DNA from: Rhodoferax sp.
GTDB lineage: Bacteria > Pseudomonadota > Gammaproteobacteria > Burkholderiales > Burkholderiaceae_C
Length of the DNA stretch: 64,000 bases
Assembly (NCBI GenBank): GCA_024236015.1
Contig: JACKLK010000002.1
Span: 248,001-312,000, forward strand
Direction of reading: 5' to 3'
Part shown: in pieces, positions 57,562 through 64,000 of the stretch
Layout of the letters: every line of letters starts with the position of its first letter
Position numbering within the stretch: the stretch's first letter is position 1
Translations under genes and position numbers: made by a program
The notes under the pieces: generated by a model
Database searches by the model: none
What the model was told of the DNA's origin: nothing
Seen by the model: only the letters and a program-made list of their open reading frames with translations

Positions 57562-58746
57562 ATGAAAACCCTGATTTTTGCCCTTGTTCTTGCCTTCTCG
57601 CTGACCGCGGGTGCCCAGATGCCGCAACCGCCGGAAATCGCGGCCCGGTCGTATCTGCTGATGGACGTCACCACCGGACAGGTGCTGGCGGAAAAGGACG
57701 CCGAGTCCAGCGTGGAACCGGCGTCGCTGACCAAGCTGATGACCGCCTACCTCGTGTTCGACGCCCTGCGTACCAAGAAGATCGCGCTGACACAGACCCT
57801 GCCGGTCAGCGTGCGCGCCTGGAAGATGGAAGGCTCGCGCATGTTCATCGATCCGAAGATGCAGGTGCCGGTCGAGGACCTGATCAAGGGCATGATCGTG
57901 CAGTCGGGCAACGATGCCACCGTGGCGCTGGCCGAAGGCGTGGGAGGCTCGGTCGAGCAGTTCGTCAAGCTGATGAACGACCAGGCCAAGGCCTTGGGCA
58001 TGAACAACACCGGCTACCGCAATCCGGAAGGCCTGACCGAGGCCGGCCACACCACGACCGCTCGCGATCTGGCGTTCCTGTCGACCCGGCTGATCCAGGA
58101 TTTTCCCGAGTATGTCGGTTATTACTCGATCAAGAAATACCGCTACGCCGGCACGCCGGCGAGCAATGACAACAACCGCAACCTGCTGCTGTACCGCGAT
58201 CCGTCGGTCGACGGGCTCAAGACCGGATACACCGAGGCCGCCGGTTACTGCATGATCGTCACCGCCAAGCGCGACTTCCCCAACCTGGTGCAGGCCGGCG
58301 CGCCGGCTGGCAGTGCCGAGGCCACGGGCGGACGCCGCCTGCTGTCGGTCGTGCTGGGTGCGGCCAGTGAGAACGCCCGCGCCAACGAGTCGCAGAAGCT
58401 GATCAACTGGGGCTACACGGCCTTCGAGGCCGTCAAGCTGTTCGACGCCAACCAGCCGGTGGCCACGCCCGCGGTCTGGAAGGGTGCGGCTCCGACCGTC
58501 AAGCTCGGACGCGCGCAGCCGCTCATCGTGACGGTTCCGGCGGGCACCGGCAGCAAGGTCACGACCCAGATCGCCCGGCCGGATCCGCTGGTTGCCCCGT
58601 TCACGAAGGGGCAGACCGTGGGTACGCTGAAGGTCCTGGCCGGTGAGCAGGTCCTGCTCGAGAAGCCGCTGGTGGCGCTCGAGGATGTGCCCCAGGCCGG
58701 GGTGCTGGGCCGGGCCTGGGACGCCATCCGGCTCTGGATCAAGTAA
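57562..58746 (+). CDS. dacC: D-alanyl-D-alanine carboxypeptidase (PBP5/6 type)
   Basis: This 394-residue low-molecular-weight penicillin-binding protein trims the terminal D-Ala of peptidoglycan stem peptides. A signal peptide (LIFALVLAFSLTAGA) precedes the S55-L-T-K58, S115-G-N117 and K220-T-G222 motifs. The C-terminal PBP5 domain and final amphipathic helix (VLGRAWDAIRLWIK) hold it on the periplasmic face of the inner membrane. The symbol dacC is by family resemblance; dacA would fit as well. Confidence 0.93.
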   Translation: MKTLIFALVLAFSLTAGAQMPQPPEIAARSYLLMDVTTGQVLAEKDAESSVEPASLTKLMTAYLVFDALRTKKIALTQTLPVSVRAWKMEGSRMFIDPKMQVPVEDLIKGMIVQSGNDATVALAEGVGGSVEQFVKLMNDQAKALGMNNTGYRNPEGLTEAGHTTTARDLAFLSTRLIQDFPEYVGYYSIKKYRYAGTPASNDNNRNLLLYRDPSVDGLKTGYTEAAGYCMIVTAKRDFPNLVQAGAPAGSAEATGGRRLLSVVLGAASENARANESQKLINWGYTAFEAVKLFDANQPVATPAVWKGAAPTVKLGRAQPLIVTVPAGTGSKVTTQIARPDPLVAPFTKGQTVGTLKVLAGEQVLLEKPLVALEDVPQAGVLGRAWDAIRLWIK

Positions 58747-58839
58747 CGCGGCCGCCGGCCGAGCCGGCATGGCCAGGTCGGGGTTGTCGGCGGCGGCGGG
58801 CCGGCCCCGGCGCGGCTCGTGCAATTTGCGATCGATGTA

Positions 58840-58868
58840 TTGCGGCGCGAAAATGCCGCTGCTATACT
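58840..58868 (+). promoter_or_regulatory. Promoter of the str (rpsL) operon
   Basis: TTGCGG (58840-58845) and TATACT (58863-58868) are separated by 17 bp. The bases after the -10 (CGAGGGC) are GC-rich, the discriminator type typical of stringently controlled ribosomal protein promoters. The leader to rpsL is about 115 nt. Confidence 0.75.
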
Positions 58869-58877
58869 CGAGGGCTT

Positions 58878-58892
58878 TTCGGAATTTCCGAA
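58878..58892. repeat. Palindrome in the rpsL leader
   Basis: TTCGGAA and TTCCGAA around a single T make a near-perfect palindrome just inside the predicted transcript. It may form a hairpin near the 5' end or serve as a protein site. Confidence 0.4.
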
Positions 58893-58989
58893 GGGATCAC
58901 GTTTTCTCGTCGAAATCTACAACGTTTAGGGACGTTCAACCGCAATGGCCGTCGGGGGTTTGCCCGGGGTATTGCCAACAGGAGGCTTT

Positions 58990-59367
58990 GTGCCAACCAT
59001 TAACCAGCTAGTTCGCCAGGGGCGCGAGGTCGAAAAGATCAAGTCCAAGAGCCCTGCGATGGAAAATTCCCCGCAGCGCCGCGGTGTTTGCACCCGTGTC
59101 TACACCACAACCCCCAAGAAGCCCAACTCGGCGCTTCGCAAGGTTGCCAAGGTGCGTCTGACCAACGGTTTCGAGGTCATTTCCTATATTGGTGGCGAAG
59201 GCCACAACCTGCAGGAGCACTCGGTGGTGCTGGTGCGCGGCGGCCGGGTCAAGGATTTGCCCGGTGTGCGTTACCACATCGTGCGCGGTTCGCTCGACCT
59301 GCAAGGCGTCAAGGATCGCAAGCAGTCGCGTTCGAAGTACGGCGCCAAGCGTCCGAAGAAGGCCTGA
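58990..59367 (+). CDS. rpsL: Ribosomal protein S12
   Basis: This 125-residue protein is S12 of the decoding centre: PTINQLVRQGREVEKIKSKSPAM, TTPKKPNSALRKVAKVRLTNG and PGVRYHIVRGSLDLQGV. Its start is GTG with AGGAGG five bases upstream; an earlier in-frame ATG region is not used. The lysine positions of PKKPNSALRK (the streptomycin-resistance region) look wild type. It is the first gene of the str operon. Confidence 0.97.
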   Translation: MPTINQLVRQGREVEKIKSKSPAMENSPQRRGVCTRVYTTTPKKPNSALRKVAKVRLTNGFEVISYIGGEGHNLQEHSVVLVRGGRVKDLPGVRYHIVRGSLDLQGVKDRKQSRSKYGAKRPKKA

Positions 59368-59575
59368 TCGGTCTGAATGCATGGCGGGCCCTGGTGGTTC
59401 GCGCGCATGGAAGGCGCTGAATTTCCTGTTGTCGGTGTCCGTCGTCTGCCCTGGCTGGCGGTGTCGGACGAAGTGACCCGAACTCCGGAATTGTCCGGAT
59501 GGGTCGAGTAAGTGGGGGTTGCTATGGCTCCCGCGGTGCTCGCAAGAGTGCCAACTGAAGCAAAGAGGTGAAAAA

Positions 59576-60049
59576 ATGCCACGTCGTCGCGAAGTCCCTA
59601 AACGTGAAATCCTGCCGGATCCCAAATTCGGCAATGTCGAGCTGTCGAAATTCATGAACGTGATCATGGAAGGCGGCAAGAAGGCGGTTGCCGAGCGCAT
59701 CATCTACGGCGCGCTCGAGCAGATCGAGAAGAAGAACCCGGGCAAGGACCCGGTCGAGGCCTTCACCATGGCCATCAACAACGTCAAGCCCATGGTCGAG
59801 GTCAAGTCGCGCCGCGTCGGCGGTGCGAACTACCAGGTGCCGGTCGAGGTGCGTCCCATTCGTCGCCTGGCCCTGTCCATGCGCTGGATCAAGGAAGCCG
59901 CCCGCAAGCGTGGCGAGAAGTCCATGGCCATGCGCCTGGCCAACGAGCTGATGGAGGCCACGGAAGGCCGTGGCGGCGCCATGAAGAAGCGTGACGAAGT
60001 TCACCGCATGGCCGAAGCCAACAAGGCTTTCTCGCACTTCCGCTTCTAA
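59576..60049 (+). CDS. rpsG: Ribosomal protein S7
   Basis: This 157-residue protein matches S7, which organises the head of the 30S subunit: MPRRREVPKREILPDPKFGN, MEGGKKAVAERIIYGALEQI, VKSRRVGGANYQVPVEVRP and HRMAEANKAFSHFRF. GAGGTG precedes the ATG. The 208-bp gap from rpsL contains CCGGA-ATTG-TCCGG, a dyad that could help S7 autoregulation as in enteric str operons; this is speculative. Confidence 0.97.
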   Translation: MPRRREVPKREILPDPKFGNVELSKFMNVIMEGGKKAVAERIIYGALEQIEKKNPGKDPVEAFTMAINNVKPMVEVKSRRVGGANYQVPVEVRPIRRLALSMRWIKEAARKRGEKSMAMRLANELMEATEGRGGAMKKRDEVHRMAEANKAFSHFRF

Positions 60050-60238
60050 GCAGGCGGAAGGTCGGTTCGGGCGCATCCGGCGACTGGCCGGATGTTGTGG
60101 TGGGTATTGATGGTTCCGGTGTCGGCCCCATCTTCCACTGCCGGCCGCGCCCGCCAAGCCTCGCCGTTGCTGCCCTGGACCGAGAGGCAGCCTGCGCGGG
60201 GCGGCTTTTTGTATTTATCGGCCAACTAAGGATTGATC

Positions 60239-62341
60239 ATGGCTCGCGTTACCCCCATCGAACGCTATCGCAATATTGGCATTTCGGCGCACATCGACGC
60301 CGGCAAGACCACCACGACGGAGCGTATTCTTTTCTACACCGGTGTGAACCACAAGATCGGTGAGGTGCACGACGGCGCTGCCACCATGGACTGGATGGAG
60401 CAGGAGCAGGAGCGTGGCATCACGATCACTTCCGCTGCGACCACCTGTTTCTGGCGCGGCATGGACACGTCCATGCCGGAGCACCGCATCAACATCATCG
60501 ACACCCCCGGCCACGTGGACTTCACGATCGAGGTGGAGCGCTCCATGCGCGTGCTCGACGGCGCCTGCATGGTGTATTGCGCCGTGGGTGGCGTGCAGCC
60601 CCAGTCCGAGACGGTCTGGCGCCAGGCCAACAAGTACAAGGTGCCGCGCCTGGCATTCGTCAACAAGATGGACCGCACCGGCGCCAACTTCTTCAAGGTG
60701 CACGACCAGATGCGCCTGCGCCTGAAGGCCAACCCGATTCCGATCGTGATTCCGATCGGCGCCGAAGAGAACTTCAAGGGCGTGGTCGACCTGATCAAGA
60801 TGCGCGCCATCTTCTGGGACGAGTCCACCCAGGGCATGAAGTTCGAGTACCAGCCGATCCCCGCGGATCTGGCCGAGTCCGCCAAGCAGTGGCGCGAGAA
60901 GATGGTCGAGGCCGCGGCCGAGGCGTCCGAAGAGCTGATGAACAAGTACCTCGAAGAGGGTGACCTCTCCGAGGACGACATCAAGCTCGGCATCCGCACC
61001 CGCACCATTGCGAGCGAGATCCAGCCGATGTTCTGCGGTACCGCCTTCAAGAACAAGGGCGTGCAGCGCATGCTGGACGCCATCATCGAGTTCATGCCCT
61101 CGCCCGTCGACATTCCGCCGGTGGGCGGCACCGACGAGGACGAGAAGCCGGTGACCCGCAAGGCCGACGACGGCGAGAAGTTCTCGGCCCTCGCGTTCAA
61201 GCTGATGACCGACCCGTTCGTCGGCCAGCTGACCTTCGTGCGTGTGTATTCCGGCGTCCTGTCCAAGGGTGACAGCGTCTTCAACCCGATCCGCGGCAAG
61301 AAGGAGCGCATCGGCCGTATCGTGCAGATGCACGCCAACAACCGCGAAGAGGTCAGCGAGATCCGCGCGGGCGACATCGCCGCCTGCGTGGGCCTGAAAG
61401 AGGTCACGACCGGCGAAACCTTGTGCGATCCGTCCTCGATCGTGCTGCTCGAGCGCATGGTCTTCCCGGAGCCGGTGATCACGCAGGCCGTCGAGCCCAA
61501 GACCAAGGCCGACCAGGAGAAGATGGGTATCGCGCTGCAGCGCCTGGCCCAGGAAGATCCGTCGTTCCGCGTCAAGACCGACGAAGAGTCGGGCCAGACG
61601 CTGATCGCCGGCATGGGCGAGTTGCACCTCGAGATCATCGTCGACCGCATGAAGCGCGAATTCGGTGTCGAGGCCAACGTGGGCAAGCCGCAGGTGGCGT
61701 ATCGCGAGACGATTCGCAAGGCGGTCGACGAGGCCGAAGGCAAGTTCGTGCGCCAGTCGGGCGGCAAGGGCCAATACGGCCACGTCGTGTTCAAGGTCGA
61801 ACCCAACGAAGTCGGCAAGGGCTTCGAGTTCGTCGATGCGATCAAGGGTGGCGTGGTGCCGCGCGAATTCATTCCCGCGGTCCAGAAGGGTGTCGAAGAG
61901 GCGCTCAACACGGGCGTGCTGGCCGGTTACCCGGTGGTCGACGTGAAGGTCACGCTGCACTTCGGCTCGTACCACGACGTGGACTCGAACGAGAACGCGT
62001 TCAAGATGGCCGCGATCTTCGGCTTCAAGGAAGGCTGCCGCAAGGCGAACCCGGTCATTCTCGAGCCGATGATGGCGGTCGAGGTCGAAACGCCGGAAGA
62101 CTATGCCGGCAACGTGATGGGCGACCTGTCGTCCCGTCGCGGCATGGTCCAGGGCATGGACGACATGGTTGGCGGCGGCAAGGCCATCAAGGCCGAAGTC
62201 CCGCTGTCCGAGATGTTCGGCTACTCGACCACGCTGCGTTCCATGTCGCAGGGTCGCGCGACCTACACGATGGAGTTCAAGCACTACGCCGAAGCGCCGC
62301 GCAACGTGTCCGAAGCCATCATGGCTGCACGCGCCAAGTAA
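60239..62341 (+). CDS. fusA: Elongation factor G
   Basis: This 700-residue GTPase drives translocation. G1 is AHIDAGKTTTTERIL, G2 RGITITSAA, G3 DTPGHVDF and G4 NKMDRTG, followed by domains II-V with QYGHVVFKVEP and SRRGMVQGM. The ATG at 60239 with AAGGA six bases upstream is chosen over an in-frame TTG two codons earlier. It follows rpsG by 189 bp. Confidence 0.97.
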   Translation: MARVTPIERYRNIGISAHIDAGKTTTTERILFYTGVNHKIGEVHDGAATMDWMEQEQERGITITSAATTCFWRGMDTSMPEHRINIIDTPGHVDFTIEVERSMRVLDGACMVYCAVGGVQPQSETVWRQANKYKVPRLAFVNKMDRTGANFFKVHDQMRLRLKANPIPIVIPIGAEENFKGVVDLIKMRAIFWDESTQGMKFEYQPIPADLAESAKQWREKMVEAAAEASEELMNKYLEEGDLSEDDIKLGIRTRTIASEIQPMFCGTAFKNKGVQRMLDAIIEFMPSPVDIPPVGGTDEDEKPVTRKADDGEKFSALAFKLMTDPFVGQLTFVRVYSGVLSKGDSVFNPIRGKKERIGRIVQMHANNREEVSEIRAGDIAACVGLKEVTTGETLCDPSSIVLLERMVFPEPVITQAVEPKTKADQEKMGIALQRLAQEDPSFRVKTDEESGQTLIAGMGELHLEIIVDRMKREFGVEANVGKPQVAYRETIRKAVDEAEGKFVRQSGGKGQYGHVVFKVEPNEVGKGFEFVDAIKGGVVPREFIPAVQKGVEEALNTGVLAGYPVVDVKVTLHFGSYHDVDSNENAFKMAAIFGFKEGCRKANPVILEPMMAVEVETPEDYAGNVMGDLSSRRGMVQGMDDMVGGGKAIKAEVPLSEMFGYSTTLRSMSQGRATYTMEFKHYAEAPRNVSEAIMAARAK

Positions 62342-62499
62342 GCAAAGGCATTCGGGAGCCGGTCTGTCCCTCGGGGCGGGCCGGCTCCCAGTCCCTGTCT
62401 TCGATGCGAGCCATCTCCCGTGTCAGTGCGGGTAGAGCCAACGGCCGGATCGGAAACATTAAACCGTATGCACTGACATAGCTCTTTGGAGATTCGAAA

Positions 62500-63690
<1,191 letters not shown>

Positions 63691-63714
63691 TTCGCACACA
63701 TACGAGGAATTACC

Positions 63715-64000
63715 ATGGCCACCAAACAGAAGATCCGCATCCGCCTCAAGGCATTCGATTACAAGCTGATCGACCAGTCTGCCGCCGAGATCGTCGACAC
63801 CGCCAAGCGCACCGGCGCGATCGTCAAGGGCCCGGTGCCGTTGCCGACCCGCATGAAGCGGTTCGACATCCTGCGTTCGCCGCACGTCAACAAGGCCAGC
63901 CGCGACCAGCTCGAGATCCGCACCCACCAGCGCCTGATGGACATCGTGGATCCGACCGACAAGACCGTGGACGCGCTGATGAAGCTCGACCTGCCGGCCG
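63715..64000 (+). CDS. rpsJ: Ribosomal protein S10 (3' end cut by window)
   Basis: The first 95 residues of S10 are present: QKIRIRLKAFDYKLIDQSA, KGPVPLPTRMKRFDILRSPHVNK, QLEIRTHQRLMDIVDPTDKTVDALMKLDLP. About eight codons lie beyond the edge. ACGAGGAA precedes the ATG, 24 bp after tuf. It begins the S10 operon, here contiguous with the str operon as usual in Burkholderiales. Confidence 0.97.
   Translation, partial: MATKQKIRIRLKAFDYKLIDQSAAEIVDTAKRTGAIVKGPVPLPTRMKRFDILRSPHVNKASRDQLEIRTHQRLMDIVDPTDKTVDALMKLDLPA

Noticed and set aside
59368..59575. Possible small gene between rpsL and rpsG
   Set aside because: The frames there are short and unlike any str-operon protein; the spacer is better explained as leader and regulatory RNA.
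60050..60238. Possible intrinsic terminator before fusA (GCGGCTTTTT near 60202)
   Set aside because: The stem is weak and fusA is expected to be co-transcribed with rpsG, so a full terminator is unlikely.

Overview
The window is 64 kb of high-GC, densely packed chromosome from a betaproteobacterium. The gene orders gatB-gatA-gatC/mreBCD-mrdA, pyrE next to an exonuclease III gene, and rpsL-rpsG-fusA-tuf-rpsJ, plus the TRAP and oligopeptide ABC transporters, point to Burkholderiales, most likely an Alcaligenaceae-like (Bordetella/Achromobacter type) organism. No phage, insertion sequence, CRISPR array, tRNA or rRNA gene was seen.

Layout. 1-5.0 kb: the start of an OmpR-type response regulator, an AmpG muropeptide permease, an M48 protease, an M14 carboxypeptidase-like protein and a complete BLUF photoreceptor. 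5.4-23.1 kb: a metabolic accessory block with a TRAP transporter (dctPQM-like), a TauE/SafE exporter, a 2-keto-4-pentenoate hydratase-like protein, an enolase-superfamily enzyme overlapping a threonine-aldolase-like gene, a class IV aminotransferase, a D-2-hydroxyacid dehydrogenase, an M14-type deacylase joined to a five-gene oligopeptide ABC transporter, and a DsbA/FrnE-transglutaminase fusion. 23.3-27.8 kb: a MarC protein with an unusual start, then three NAD(P)H oxidoreductases divergent from a GlxA-type regulator. 27.8-32.05 kb: a small variable island (toxin-antitoxin pair, LysR-MBL fold-DoxX module, two gene-poor stretches) bracketed by a decayed 3' fragment of exonuclease III and the intact gene.

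32-64 kb is mostly housekeeping: xth/pyrE head to head, a DUF4124 protein, an FAD-oxidoreductase-SelD fusion, the GatCAB amidotransferase operon divergent from the rod-shape operon mreBCD-mrdA, a five-gene lipid-transport (Mla/MCE) operon, small-molecule enzymes, a glycine-zipper envelope protein, hemB with a HemJ-like gene, VanZ, a ferredoxin-like protein, a DD-carboxypeptidase, and the str operon running into S10 at the window end.

The least ordinary items are: a candidate roughly 100-nt small RNA between hemB and the HemJ-like gene, with a clear promoter, a C-rich anti-Shine-Dalgarno loop and a strong terminator; the FrnE-transglutaminase fusion; the MarC gene with no ordinary start codon where its Shine-Dalgarno sits; and the duplicated xth 3' end flanking an island. 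Most remaining genes are ordinary members of known families. Start sites were chosen from ribosome-binding sites, overlaps and family length, and are often downstream of the longest open frame.
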